In this document: positions 18,779 to 27,847 of the stretch, piece after piece
How the letters are laid out: each line of letters opens with the position of its first letter
Numbering within the stretch: position 1 is the stretch's first letter
Assembly (NCBI RefSeq): GCF_022370835.2
Contig: NZ_CP092365.1
Location: 310,001-374,000 of the forward strand
Direction: 5' to 3'
DNA from: Mycolicibacillus parakoreensis
GTDB taxonomy: Bacteria > Actinomycetota > Actinomycetes > Mycobacteriales > Mycobacteriaceae
DNA length: 64,000 nucleotides
Notes under the pieces: model-generated
The model's input: the letters and a program-made list of their open reading frames with translations, nothing else
What the model was told of the DNA's origin: nothing
Database searches by the model: none
Made by a program: the position numbers and the translations under genes

Positions 18779-19549
18779 GTGAGCGTGGCCAACCGTGACC
18801 GGTCGGCGCCGACGGCGAAACGCTGGACCGACGAGACGCGACTGGGGCTGGTGCGCCGGGCCCGGCGGATGAACCGGACGTTGGCCGAGGCGTTCCCCGA
18901 GGCGCATTGCGAACTGGACTTCACCACCCCGCTGGAGCTGGCGGTGGCCACCATCTTGTCCGCGCAGAGCACCGACAAGCGGGTCAACCTGACCACCCCG
19001 GCGCTGTTCGCCCGCTACCGCACCGCCTGGGACTACGCGCAGGCCGACCGCGCCGAGCTGGAGCAGATCGTGCGCCCGACCGGCTTCTACCGCAACAAGA
19101 CCGATTCGCTGATCAGGCTGGGGCAGGCCCTGGTGGAACGGTTCGACGGCGCGGTGCCGGACACGATCGAGGATCTGGTGACCCTGCCGGGGGTGGGCCG
19201 CAAAACGGCGAACGTGATCCTGGGCAACGCCTTCGCGGTGCCCGGCATCACCGTCGACACCCACTTCGGACGGCTGGTGCGGCGCTGGAACTGGACCACC
19301 GAACGAGACCCGGTGAAGGTCGAGCACGCCATCGGTGCGCTGTTCGACCGCGCCGATTGGACGCTGCTCAGCCACCGCGTCATCTTCCACGGCCGGCGGG
19401 TCTGCCACGCCCGCAAGCCGGCCTGCGGCGCCTGCCTGCTGGCCCGGGACTGCCCCTCCTACGGGACCGGGCCCGTCGATCCGCAGGCGGCGTCGGCCCT
19501 GGTCAAAGGGCCGGAGGCCGAGCACCTTCTGGCGCTGGTCGGCCTCTGA
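18779..19549 (+). CDS. nth: Endonuclease III (base-excision DNA glycosylase/AP lyase)
   Basis: 256 residues. Helix-hairpin-helix [11 protein letters not shown] supplies catalytic K142, and D160 lies in [10 protein letters not shown]; the 4Fe-4S motif C-x6-C-x2-C-x5-C is present in [17 protein letters not shown]. The enzyme removes oxidised pyrimidines and nicks the resulting abasic site. A -10 box TACCCT ends at 18772 directly before a GTG at 18773. The next GTG, at 18779, fits a leaderless transcript, so I place the start there. Confidence 0.95.
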   Translation: MSVANRDRSAPTAKRWTDETRLGLVRRARRMNRTLAEAFPEAHCELDFTTPLELAVATILSAQSTDKRVNLTTPALFARYRTAWDYAQADRAELEQIVRPTGFYRNKTDSLIRLGQALVERFDGAVPDTIEDLVTLPGVGRKTANVILGNAFAVPGITVDTHFGRLVRRWNWTTERDPVKVEHAIGALFDRADWTLLSHRVIFHGRRVCHARKPACGACLLARDCPSYGTGPVDPQAASALVKGPEAEHLLALVGL

Positions 19550-19568
19550 CCCGGCGGTGGGCACAGCG

Positions 19569-20210
19569 ATGCGGTGGACGGTGGCGGTGCTGGCGGTGGT
19601 GGCGGCGCTGATCGTCGCGTTGGCGCTGGAGCTGCGCGACGACGCCCCGGTGGGCCCGCCGCGCCCGGCAACCCCGGGCGCCGCGCGCGACCACCGCGAC
19701 GCCGACACCCCCGCGGCGCTGGCCGAACCGCGGCGCCGCGCCGATTTGGCCCCGTGCCCGAGCGCCGCCTCGGCGCCCGGGCCGGCGTCCGCCGACTCGG
19801 CGCTGCACGGGGTGGTGGTGGAGTGCGCCGCCGACGGGCGGCCGGTGGCGGTCGCCGAGGCGCTGGCCGGCCGGCCGGCCGTGCTCAACCTGTGGGCCTA
19901 CTGGTGTGGGCCGTGCCGCGCGGAGCTGCCGGCGATGGCCGAGTACCAACGCCGCGTCGGCCCCGGCGTGCAGGTGGTCACCGTGCACCAGGACGAGAAC
20001 GAGACCGCGGGGTTGCGCCAGCTCGCCGAGCTCGGGGTGCAGCTGCCGACCCTGCAGGACGGTGCCCGCCGGATCGCCGCGGCGTTGCAGGTGCCCAACG
20101 TGATGCCCGCGACGGTGGTGATGACCGCGGACGGTAGCGTGGCACAGATCCTGCCGCGGCCGTTCGCCAGCGCCGAGGAGATCGCGGCCGCGGTCGGGGA
20201 GTTGGTGTGA
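19569..20210 (+). CDS. Membrane-anchored thioredoxin-like protein (Rv3673c-like)
   Basis: 213 residues. An N-terminal helix (VAVLAVVAALIVALALEL) tethers a periplasmic thioredoxin-fold domain with active site W-C113-G-P-C116 (LNLWAYWCGPCRAELP) and cis-Pro region VPNVMPATVV. A TlpA/ResA-like disulfide reductant role is expected. It follows nth closely and precedes the Nudix and marP genes, probably one operon. Confidence 0.92.
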   Translation: MRWTVAVLAVVAALIVALALELRDDAPVGPPRPATPGAARDHRDADTPAALAEPRRRADLAPCPSAASAPGPASADSALHGVVVECAADGRPVAVAEALAGRPAVLNLWAYWCGPCRAELPAMAEYQRRVGPGVQVVTVHQDENETAGLRQLAELGVQLPTLQDGARRIAAALQVPNVMPATVVMTADGSVAQILPRPFASAEEIAAAVGELV

Positions 20211-20253
20211 CAAGCCGACGGACCGAGGGTCCCGGCGGTGAGGGAATCGGGGT

Positions 20254-21045
20254 GTGTCGGTGAGTGCCGGGGATGGCGCCGATGCGCGGGGTGCCGTGGC
20301 GATCAGCCCCGAGGCGAGCCCGCCGTGGCTGCGTCCGCTCGTCGACAACCTGCACCGGGTGCCCGCGGCGTTCCGCAGCCGGTTGCCCGCCGACGCCCTG
20401 GCGTGGATGGCCGCCGCCGGCGCCCGGGCCCGGGTCAGCGGCGCGAGCCGCGACGCGGCGGTGCTGATGTTGTTCTCCGGTCCGCACACCGGCACCGCCG
20501 GCGCCCCGCCCGCCGACGTCGACCTGTTGGTGACCGTGCGCGCCGACAGCCTGCGCCACCACGCCGGGCAGGCGGCGTTCCCCGGGGGCGCCACCGACGC
20601 CGAGGATTCCGGCCCGGTGGCGACCGCGCTGCGCGAGGCGCGCGAGGAGACCGGCGTCGACCCGCAACGGCTGCGCCCGCTGGCCACCGTGGAGCGTCTC
20701 TACATCGCGCCGTCGGGATTCCACGTCGTGCCGGTGCTGGCGTACTCCCCGGACCCCGGGCCGGTCAGCGTCGTCGACACCGCCGAGACCGCGATCGTGT
20801 CGCGGGTGCCGCTGAGCGCGTTCCTCAACCCGCAGAACCGCCTGATGGTCTACCGTGATGCGCGCACCCGCCGCTGGGCCGGGCCGGCGTTCCTGCTCAA
20901 CGAGATGCTGGTCTGGGGCTTCACCGGGCAGGTGATCTCGGCGATGCTCGACGTCGCCGGGTGGGCGCGACCGTGGGACACCACCGATGTGCGCGCCCTG
21001 GACGAGGCGATGACGTTGGTGGGCGAGGGGCGAGGAAGACGGTGA
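20254..21045 (+). CDS. Nudix hydrolase, CoA pyrophosphatase type (NudL/Rv3672c-like)
   Basis: 263 residues. The UPF0035 motif LRHHAGQAAFPGGATDAEDS directly precedes the Nudix box core REAREETG, the combination that marks CoA diphosphatases. It would cleave CoA and its derivatives to 3',5'-ADP and 4'-phosphopantetheine. GTG start at 20254; the stop at 21045 is 4 bp before marP. Confidence 0.92.
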   Translation: MSVSAGDGADARGAVAISPEASPPWLRPLVDNLHRVPAAFRSRLPADALAWMAAAGARARVSGASRDAAVLMLFSGPHTGTAGAPPADVDLLVTVRADSLRHHAGQAAFPGGATDAEDSGPVATALREAREETGVDPQRLRPLATVERLYIAPSGFHVVPVLAYSPDPGPVSVVDTAETAIVSRVPLSAFLNPQNRLMVYRDARTRRWAGPAFLLNEMLVWGFTGQVISAMLDVAGWARPWDTTDVRALDEAMTLVGEGRGRR

Positions 21046-21049
21046 CCCG

Positions 21050-22237
21050 ATGAGTTCGTCGCAGTGGCTCGATATCGCGATCGTGGCGATCGCGTTCATC
21101 GCCGCGATCTCCGGGTGGCGCTCCGGGGCGCTGGGATCGCTGCTGTCGTTCGTCGGGGTGCTGCTCGGCGGGGTGGCCGGGGTGTTGATGGCGCCGCACA
21201 TCGTCAGCCACATCAGCGGGTCGCGGCCGAAGTTGTTCGCGGCGCTGTTTTTGATCCTGTCGCTGGTGGTGATCGGCGAGGTCGCCGGGGTGGTGCTGGG
21301 CCGGGCGGTGCGCGGCGCGATCCGCAACCCGCTGATCCGCGGGGTCGACTCGATCATCGGGGTCGGGGTGCAGCTGATGGTGGTGTTGGTGGCCGCCTGG
21401 CTGCTGGCGACCCCGCTGACCTCGTCGGACCAGCCGAACCTGGCGGCCGCGATCAACGGTTCGCGGGTGCTCGGTCACGTCAACGACGTCGCCCCGAATT
21501 GGCTTCGGGCGGTGCCCAAACGGCTCTCCGCCCTGTTGGACACCTCCGGGTTGCCCACCGTGCTCGAACCGTTCAGCCGCACCCCGATCGCCAACGTGGC
21601 CGCCCCCGATTCGGCGTTGGCCGTCAGCCCGGTGGTGGCCGCGGCCCAGCCGAGCGTGTTGAAGATCCGCGCCGTGGCCACCAGCTGCCAGAAGGTGCTC
21701 GAGGGCACCGGTTTCGTCGTCGCCCCGCAGCGGGTGATGACCAACGCGCACGTGGTGGCCGGGTCCACCGGGGTCACCGTCGAGGTCGACGGCACCCCCT
21801 ACGACGCCACCGTGGTGTCCTTCGACCCCAACCACGACATCTCGCTTTTGGCGGTGCCCAATCTGCCGTCGGAGCCGTTGACGTTCGTCGACGACCCGGC
21901 ACCCTCGGGCACCGACGCCATCGTGTTGGGCTATCCCGGAGGCGGGGTGTTCACCGCCACCCCGGCGCGTGTGCGGGAGATCATCGAACTGTCCGGCCCC
22001 GACATCTACCAGACCACCACCGTCAACCGTGAGGTGTACACCATCCGAGGCACTGTGCGCCAAGGAAATTCGGGCGGTCCGCTGATCGACCAGAGCGGCC
22101 GGGTGCTCGGTGTGGTCTTCGGTGCCGCCGTCGACGACGACGACACCGGGTTCGTGTTGACCGCCAACGAGGTGTCGCGTCAGCTGGCCAAGATCGGTGA
22201 CAGTTCGCCGGTCAACACCGAGACCTGCGTCGGCTGA
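21050..22237 (+). CDS. marP: Periplasmic acid-resistance serine protease MarP
   Basis: 395 residues. Four TM helices (CvpA-like, about residues 6-125) precede a chymotrypsin-fold protease. Catalytic residues are H234 (TNAHVV), D263 (NHDISLL) and the serine of QGNSGGPL. C213 (TSCQK) and C393 (ETCVG) match the redox-regulatory disulfide of M. tuberculosis MarP. It is required there for intrabacterial pH homeostasis through cleavage of RipA. 4 bp after the Nudix gene. Confidence 0.96.
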   Translation: MSSSQWLDIAIVAIAFIAAISGWRSGALGSLLSFVGVLLGGVAGVLMAPHIVSHISGSRPKLFAALFLILSLVVIGEVAGVVLGRAVRGAIRNPLIRGVDSIIGVGVQLMVVLVAAWLLATPLTSSDQPNLAAAINGSRVLGHVNDVAPNWLRAVPKRLSALLDTSGLPTVLEPFSRTPIANVAAPDSALAVSPVVAAAQPSVLKIRAVATSCQKVLEGTGFVVAPQRVMTNAHVVAGSTGVTVEVDGTPYDATVVSFDPNHDISLLAVPNLPSEPLTFVDDPAPSGTDAIVLGYPGGGVFTATPARVREIIELSGPDIYQTTTVNREVYTIRGTVRQGNSGGPLIDQSGRVLGVVFGAAVDDDDTGFVLTANEVSRQLAKIGDSSPVNTETCVG

Positions 22238-22249
22238 GCGCCGACACCG

Positions 22250-23179
22250 CTATCGGCGCCGTTCGGCGATGAACCGCTGCAGGTGGCCGCTGACCGCGTC
22301 GGGGGCCTCCTCGTGCGCGAAATGCCCGGCGTCGGCGATCGAGACGTACCGCCCGTGCGGGGCGTGGCGGCGGGTGCGGTCGACCGGGTCGGCCAGCACG
22401 TAGGGATCGCACTCGCCGCGCAGGTGCAGTATCGGCACCGGGATCGGACCGTTCATCGCGGTCATGAACCGCCGGCCCTCGTCGCGCAACTGGGTGCGCA
22501 CCGCCCAGCGCTGATACTCCAGCGCCGAGTGGGCCGCGGCCGGGATCCGGATGGCCTGGCGCAGATGCGCCAGGGTCTGTGCGGCGTCGGCGGTGGCCAG
22601 CCAGCGCGCCCCGGCGCGCGAGCGCACCAGTCGTTCGATCTCCGCACCGTGGTGGCGGGTGAGCCGGCGTTCCGGCCACAGCGGCAGCTGGTAGCCCAGC
22701 AGCGTGGGCAGCAGGGCGCGGCGCTGGGCGGCGTCGCGGCGCAGCGAGCGGCGCAGCGCCGCCGGGTGCGGGGAGCTGATCATCGCGATCGCGGCGACCA
22801 GACGCCGGTGCAGCGCCGCGGTCGCCCAGCAGATCAGCCCGCCGTCGGCATGCCCGACCAGGATCGCCGAGGAGTGCCCGAGCGCGCGGATCAGCCCGGT
22901 CACGTCACCGGCCAGCGTCCAGCCGTCGTAGCCGCGCGGCGGTTTGTCGCTGCCGCCGTAGCCGCGCAGGTCGACCGCGACGACCCGCGCCCCGGTCAGC
23001 GCGCGCAGCTGATGGCGCCACGACCACCAGAACGAGCCGAACCCGTGCAGAAGCAGCACCAGCGGCGCCGCGTCGTCGGCGCCGGCCTCCACGACATGGA
23101 ACCGGATTCCGTTGGCGTGCACATCCCGATGGCGCCACGGCCCGTCGATCCGGGTGATCGACGGATCCGGGGGCGCCAT
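22250..23179 (-). CDS. ephE: Alpha/beta hydrolase, putative epoxide hydrolase EphE
   Basis: 309 residues. Oxyanion-hole HGFGSFWWSW, nucleophile D112 in the elbow GHADGG and acid-base histidine in DAGHFAHEE. An aspartate at the nucleophile position is the epoxide hydrolase/dehalogenase pattern rather than an esterase serine. Rv3670 homologue. The start ATG at 23179 immediately follows the stop of the Rv3669-like gene, so the pair is cotranscribed. Confidence 0.9.
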   Translation of the reverse strand: MAPPDPSITRIDGPWRHRDVHANGIRFHVVEAGADDAAPLVLLLHGFGSFWWSWRHQLRALTGARVVAVDLRGYGGSDKPPRGYDGWTLAGDVTGLIRALGHSSAILVGHADGGLICWATAALHRRLVAAIAMISSPHPAALRRSLRRDAAQRRALLPTLLGYQLPLWPERRLTRHHGAEIERLVRSRAGARWLATADAAQTLAHLRQAIRIPAAAHSALEYQRWAVRTQLRDEGRRFMTAMNGPIPVPILHLRGECDPYVLADPVDRTRRHAPHGRYVSIADAGHFAHEEAPDAVSGHLQRFIAERRR

Positions 23180-23737
23180 CTACCAGCCCGACGGGTCTGT
23201 CGGTGCGCTCGACGGTGCGGGGGTGCGCGGCTGGCCGGGGGTGAGCGCGGTGCGGGTCTCGCGCACCGTCTCCAGGGTCTGCTGCGGTCCCCGGATGCGC
23301 CGCACCTTCAGATAGCCGATCACGGCCAGCACCGTGGCGGTCCCGACCATGATCGCGAACACGATGAGATAGGCCGCCCAGCGGTACAGCCAGATGTCGA
23401 GCAGCGTGGCGATGAAGAAGAAGAAAAAGAACGTGGAGTAGAACAGCACCACCAGCGCGGCGATGAACGCCACGCTGCCGGTCAGACCCTTTTTGACGTC
23501 GCGGGTGATCTCCGCGCGGGCCAACTCGACCTCGGCACGCACCAGCGTGGACATGTGCGAGGTCGCGTCTTTGACGAGGGCGCCGATCGAGGGATCGGCG
23601 GGCAGGGCGTGCGGATCGGTCAGCGGGATCTCGGTCAAGGTGGAGGGCACCGGGGCCTTGCGGCCCGGTTTCGGTGTGGTGGTGCGGTCGGTCTTGCTCA
23701 CAGACGGTCCTCCCGGTTCGCTGTCGTCGCGGTTCAT
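23180..23737 (-). CDS. Holin-superfamily-III-like membrane protein (Rv3669-like)
   Basis: 185 residues: a polar N-terminal 50 residues, a conserved amphipathic helix (LVRAEVELARAEITRDVKKG), two TM helices (FIAALVVLFYSTFFFFFFIATLL and AAYLIVFAIMVGTATVLAVIGYL) and a basic C-terminal tail. This matches the actinobacterial Phage_holin_3_6/DUF1469 class, which despite its name is usually a housekeeping membrane protein. Start ATG at 23737; divergent from the secreted protease. Confidence 0.88.
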   Translation of the reverse strand: MNRDDSEPGGPSVSKTDRTTTPKPGRKAPVPSTLTEIPLTDPHALPADPSIGALVKDATSHMSTLVRAEVELARAEITRDVKKGLTGSVAFIAALVVLFYSTFFFFFFIATLLDIWLYRWAAYLIVFAIMVGTATVLAVIGYLKVRRIRGPQQTLETVRETRTALTPGQPRTPAPSSAPTDPSGW

Positions 23738-23858
23738 GTTGCCATGAGTGGTGTGCGCGGATGCACCCAACTGGCCAGCGCGGACCCGGTTATCGGCGGC
23801 GGCCACGTTAGACTTACTGCGCACTTTGAGGCCCGGGTCGGGCGGACAGGAGTATCCC

Positions 23859-24581
23859 TTGCGGACCATCCATGGCGGGTTCGGTGGCCGAGTGGGGCGT
23901 ATCGCGGTGGTCACCGCGGTCCTGGCCGCGCTGGTCGTCCCGGTCCTGCGTGCCCCGGCGGCGGCCGCCGCCGACCCGGTGCCGATGGGCGGGGGCGCCG
24001 GCATCGTCGTCGACGGCGACACCCTGTGCACGCTGACCACGATCGGGCACGACAACACCGGCGCGTTGATCGGGTTCACCTCCGCGCACTGCGGCGGGCC
24101 GGGCGCGCAGGTCGCCAGCGAAGCCGCCGAGGCCGCGGGCACCATCGGGGAGATGGTCGCCGGCAACGACGCCCTCGACTACGCGGTGATCCGATTCGAC
24201 CCCGAGCGGGTCGCGCCGGTCGCCAACGTCGACGGGTTCGTCATCGCCGGGATCGCCCCCGACCCGGCGTTCGGGGCGGTGGCCTGCAAGCAGGGCCGCA
24301 CCACCGGCAACTCGTGCGGGGTCACCTGGGGCCAGGGGCAGGATCCGGGCACCATCGTCATGCAGGTCTGCGGCCAGCCCGGCGACTCCGGTGGCCCGGT
24401 CACGGTGGACAACATGCTGGTCGGGATGATTCACGGCGCGTTCTCCAACGCGCTGCCCGACTGCATCATCAAATACATCCCGCTGCACACCCCGGCGGTG
24501 GTGGTGTCGATGACCGCGGTGCTCGACGACATCAACGCCAAGAACCGCGCCGGGTCGGGCTTCGTGCCGATCCCGGTCTGA
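23859..24581 (+). CDS. Secreted S1-type serine protease (Rv3668c-like)
   Basis: 240 residues from a TTG start. Signal peptide hydrophobic core AVVTAVLAALVVPVL ends at a run of alanines. The chymotrypsin-like domain has SAHCGGPG (His), GNDALDYAVI (Asp) and CGQPGDSGGPV (Ser). Start logic: an AGGAG site at 23848-23852 lies 6 nt before the TTG, the length then matches Rv3668c, and a -10 box TAGACT at 23809-23814 predicts a transcript beginning near 23821, downstream of the GTG at 23748 that opens the frame. Confidence 0.88.
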   Translation: MRTIHGGFGGRVGRIAVVTAVLAALVVPVLRAPAAAAADPVPMGGGAGIVVDGDTLCTLTTIGHDNTGALIGFTSAHCGGPGAQVASEAAEAAGTIGEMVAGNDALDYAVIRFDPERVAPVANVDGFVIAGIAPDPAFGAVACKQGRTTGNSCGVTWGQGQDPGTIVMQVCGQPGDSGGPVTVDNMLVGMIHGAFSNALPDCIIKYIPLHTPAVVVSMTAVLDDINAKNRAGSGFVPIPV

Positions 24582-24592
24582 GGCGCCGGGGG

Positions 24593-26530
24593 CTAGTCGG
24601 CGGCGCGGATCGCCTCGAAGACCCCCGGGTCGACCAGCGTGGAGGTGTCGCCGAGTTCGCGGCCGTCGGCGACGTTGCGCAGCAGCCGGCGCATGATCTT
24701 GCCGCTGCGGGTCTTGGGCAGCTCGGGCACGAAGTGGATGTCGCGGGGCCGGGCGATCGGGGAGATCTCCACCGCGACCTGTTCGCGCAGCGCGGCGACC
24801 ATCCGGTCGTCGGCGCCGGTGTGGCCGCCGGTGCGCACCACGAACGCGCAGATCGCCTGGCCGGTGTCGGTGTCGGTGGCCCCGACGACGGCGGCCTCGG
24901 CCACCCCGGTGTGCGCGACCAGCGCGGACTCCACCTCCGCGGTGGAGATCCGGTGGCCTGAGACGTTCATGACGTCGTCGATGCGGCCCAGCACCCAGAT
25001 GTCGCCGTCGGCGTCGTAGCGGGCGCCGTCCCCGGCGAAGTACCAGCCCTGCTCGGCGAAGCGGGACCAGTAGGCCTCCACGAAACGCTCCGGGTCGCCC
25101 CAGATGCCGCGCAGCATCGCCGGCCACGGCTCATCGAGCACCAGATACCCGCTGGGCTGCTCACCGTGGTCGGTGCCCGGCGCCAGTCGCGCGCCGTCGT
25201 CGTCGACGATGCGGGCGGAGATGCCGGGCAGCGGACGCATCGCCGCGCCCGGTTTGGCGGCGGCCACCCCGGGCAGCGGGCAGATCATGGTGGCCCCGGT
25301 CTCGGTCTGCCACCAGGTGTCGATGATCGGGGTGGTGTCGGCGCCGATGACGTCGCGGAACCAGCGCCAGGCCTGCGGGTTGATCGGTTCGCCGACCGAC
25401 CCGAGCAGCCGCAGGCTGGACAGGTCGTGGGCGTCGGGCACCTCGCGGCCCCACTTCATGAACGTCCGGATCAACGTCGGCGCGGTGTAGTAGATGGTGA
25501 CGCCGTATTTGTCGATGATGTCGAAGTGGCGGTGCCGGTCCGGGCAGTCCGGGGTGCCCTCGTAGAGCACCTCGGTGACCCCGTTGGCCAGCGGGCCGTA
25601 CACCCCGTAGGTGTGCCCGGTGACCCAGCCGATGTCGGCGGTGCACCAGAACACGTCGGTCTGCGCCTTGATGTCGAAGGTGTAGTAGTGCGTGTAGGCG
25701 GTCTGCACCAGATAGCCCCCGCTGGTGTGCACGATGCCCTTCGGGGTGCCGGTGGTGCCCGAGGTGTACAGCAGAAACAGCGGGTGCTCGGCGTCGAACG
25801 CGGCCGCGGTGTGCTCGGGGGAGGCCTGCTCGACGGTGTCGTGCCACCACAGGTCGCGTTCGGGGGTCCACGCCACGTCACCGCCGGTGCGCCGCACCAC
25901 CAGCACGTGCTCGACGGTGGGGCAGTCGGCGACCGCCTCGTCGGCGGCGGCCTTGAGCGCGGCGGGCTTGCCGCGGCGGAACTGCCCGTCGGCGGTGATC
26001 ACCAGGGTCGCCTGCGCGTCCTGGATGCGCGCGCGCAGGGCGTGAGCGGAGTACCCGGCGAACACCACGGTGTGCAGCACCCCCAGCCGGGCGCACGCCA
26101 GCATCGCGATCACCGCCTCGGGGATCATCGGCAGGTAGATGGCGACCCGATCGCCGGCGCCCAGACCCAGCCCGGCCAGGGTGTTGGCCGCCCGGCAGAC
26201 CTCGTCCTGCAACTCGGCGTAGGTCAGGCTGCGCTGCTGCCCGACCGGCTCGCCCTCCCAGTGGATGGCCACCCGATCGCCGTGACCGGCCTCGACGTGA
26301 CGGTCCACGCAGTTGTAGGCGACGTTGAGGGTGCCGCCGACGAACCATTTGGCGAACGGTGCGTCGGACCAGTCGAGCACCTCGGTGAACGGGGAGGCCC
26401 ACGACACCCGCTCGGCCTGGCGCGCCCAGAACGCCAGCCGGTCGGCGTCGGCCTCGCGGTACAACTGCGGGCCCGCGTTGGCCGCGGCGGCGAACTGCGG
26501 TGACGGCGGATACGACGAAGGAGCGGTCAC
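24593..26530 (-). CDS. acs: Acetyl-CoA synthetase
   Basis: 645 residues, full length. AMP-binding motif YTSGTTGTPKG, acyl-adenylate motif DTWWQTETG, hinge-region GRIDDVMNVSGHRIST and the A10 motif PKTRSGKIMRR with K611. It activates acetate to acetyl-CoA through acetyl-AMP. K611 corresponds to M. tuberculosis Acs K617, which is acetylated by the cAMP-activated acetyltransferase Pat. GTG start at 26530 with -10 box TACCCT (26544-26539, minus) 8 nt upstream. The dppABCD genes that neighbour acs in M. tuberculosis are absent. Confidence 0.96.
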   Translation of the reverse strand: MTAPSSYPPSPQFAAAANAGPQLYREADADRLAFWARQAERVSWASPFTEVLDWSDAPFAKWFVGGTLNVAYNCVDRHVEAGHGDRVAIHWEGEPVGQQRSLTYAELQDEVCRAANTLAGLGLGAGDRVAIYLPMIPEAVIAMLACARLGVLHTVVFAGYSAHALRARIQDAQATLVITADGQFRRGKPAALKAAADEAVADCPTVEHVLVVRRTGGDVAWTPERDLWWHDTVEQASPEHTAAAFDAEHPLFLLYTSGTTGTPKGIVHTSGGYLVQTAYTHYYTFDIKAQTDVFWCTADIGWVTGHTYGVYGPLANGVTEVLYEGTPDCPDRHRHFDIIDKYGVTIYYTAPTLIRTFMKWGREVPDAHDLSSLRLLGSVGEPINPQAWRWFRDVIGADTTPIIDTWWQTETGATMICPLPGVAAAKPGAAMRPLPGISARIVDDDGARLAPGTDHGEQPSGYLVLDEPWPAMLRGIWGDPERFVEAYWSRFAEQGWYFAGDGARYDADGDIWVLGRIDDVMNVSGHRISTAEVESALVAHTGVAEAAVVGATDTDTGQAICAFVVRTGGHTGADDRMVAALREQVAVEISPIARPRDIHFVPELPKTRSGKIMRRLLRNVADGRELGDTSTLVDPGVFEAIRAAD

Positions 26531-26612
26531 GTGTTCTCAGGGTAGTCACCGACACCGCCGCGGCAGGCGCGCACCGCCGGGCGCGTCCCCGCGGCCGGTA
26601 TCGTGAGCGGAT

Positions 26613-27425
26613 GTGACCGACGATCCGTTGGCCCCGCTGCTCGGCCTGCCCGGGGTGCCCGAGGCTTCCGACCTGGCGCGCCAGGCACTGAGCAAGGCCC
26701 ACCAGCACAAGACCAACCGGCGCGGCTGGCCGGTGACCGCCGCCGAGGCGGCGCTGCGCTCCGCGCGGGCGTCCTCGGTGCTCGACGGCGGCCCGGTCCA
26801 GGTCGACGAGTCGGCGACCACCAACCCGGTCTTCGCCGGGGCGCTGCGGGTCGCCCAGGCGCTGGAGGGCGGGGAGACCACGCTGGTCGAGGTGTGGCGG
26901 CGCGCCCCGCTGCAGGCGATCGCGAAACTGCACATGCTGGCCGCGGCCGACCTCGTCGACGACGACGACCGGTTGGGCCGCCCGCGGCACGGCGGGCCGG
27001 ATGAGCAGATCGGGCGCCGGTTGGCGCTGCTGGCCGACCTGGTCACCGGCGGCACCGCGGCGCCGGCGCCGGTGCTGGCCGCGGTCGCCCACGGGGAGCT
27101 GCTGGCGTTGGCGCCGTTCGGCACCGCCGACGGGGTGGTGGCGCGCGCGGTGTCGCGGCTGATCGCGATCTCCAGCGGACTCGACCCGCGGGGCCTGGGC
27201 GTGCCGGAGCTGACCTGGATGCGCGGATCGGGCAACTACCGGGCGGGCGCGCAGGGATTCGCCGCGGGCACCGCCGACGGCGTGGCGACGTGGGTGGTGC
27301 TGTGCTGCAAGGCGCTGCAGGCCGGTGCCGGGGAGGCCGTGTCGATTGCTGAGGCCGCCGGCAAGACCGCCGACGGCTCGGCGGCGGGGGTGCTGGACCA
27401 AATGAAGCGGGCGGCGCCCCGCTAA
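26613..27425 (+). CDS. Conserved mycobacterial protein (Rv3662c-like)
   Basis: 270 residues, soluble, Ala/Gly-rich and largely helical. Recognisable only as an orthologue of Rv3662c (PLLGLPGVPEASDLARQAL, NRRGWPVTAAEAALRSARAS). The arrangement of an N-terminal helical part, a central helical region with AHGELLALAPFGTADGVVARAVSR and a trailing helix recalls Fic-domain proteins, but there is no HPFxxGN motif, so I do not assign that function. GTG start with -10 box TATCGT (26599-26604) 8 nt upstream. Divergent from acs. Confidence 0.85.
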   Translation: MTDDPLAPLLGLPGVPEASDLARQALSKAHQHKTNRRGWPVTAAEAALRSARASSVLDGGPVQVDESATTNPVFAGALRVAQALEGGETTLVEVWRRAPLQAIAKLHMLAAADLVDDDDRLGRPRHGGPDEQIGRRLALLADLVTGGTAAPAPVLAAVAHGELLALAPFGTADGVVARAVSRLIAISSGLDPRGLGVPELTWMRGSGNYRAGAQGFAAGTADGVATWVVLCCKALQAGAGEAVSIAEAAGKTADGSAAGVLDQMKRAAPR

Positions 27426-27445
27426 CCGCGTTGCGTCGCCCGCTA

Positions 27446-27705
27446 GCACGGAACTCGGTTACCAGGCGTGCGACACGTGGGTTGCGTGGGTGGCCTCGGC
27501 GGTCTTGCGATGCGCCTCGGTTGCAACCCCACCCAAAGGGTCGTCGAGACCGTCCGCTCTTCGCAATAGCGCAGGCCCGCAACACTTCTGCCATTATCGC
27601 GGCTGTAGCTCCCCGTGGGTACCGCAGGTCCGTGCTGGGTCGCCCGGCTCGGGAGGGCGATCCTTCTCTTCCGAATCGACCTTGGCCTCACCGGACTTCC
27701 GTGCC
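27446..27705 (-). ncRNA. Putative Ms1/MTS2823-type RNA (6S-like)
   Basis: The 422-bp gap between two convergent genes has no credible ORF. In M. tuberculosis the same gap (Rv3661/Rv3662c) carries the abundant RNA MTS2823, called Ms1 in M. smegmatis, which binds core RNA polymerase. On the minus strand a promoter at 27737-27709 starts a transcript near 27702. Its 5' end GCACGGAA (27704-27697) is perfectly complementary to TTCCGTGC at 27453-27446, extended by partial pairing, so the ends close into one long stem as in 6S-like RNAs. A TCGCCC/GGGCGA hairpin lies inside. Ends are approximate. Confidence 0.55.
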
Positions 27706-27708
27706 TCA

Positions 27709-27737
27709 TTTCTACTACGTGGCCCCGGTCACAGCAA
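27709..27737 (-). promoter_or_regulatory. Promoter for the Ms1-like RNA
   Basis: Read on the minus strand, TTGCTG (27737-27732) and TAGAAA (27714-27709) are separated by exactly 17 bp. Transcription would begin around 27702, immediately at the 5' arm of the terminal stem. Confidence 0.5.
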
Positions 27738-27847
27738 GGGCTAACCGTGGGTAACTTGGCGCCGTCACCGGATCGGCCGCGGCGCGGTTTGCTGACGCGC
27801 CGGGGCGCGGCTTAGACCACGGCCCGGCACACGGCCCGGCACACGGC

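Noticed and set aside
27490..27754. Short plus-strand frames between the Rv3662c- and Rv3661-like genes
   Set aside because: No Shine-Dalgarno or conserved features; the region is better explained by a structured RNA on the minus strand.
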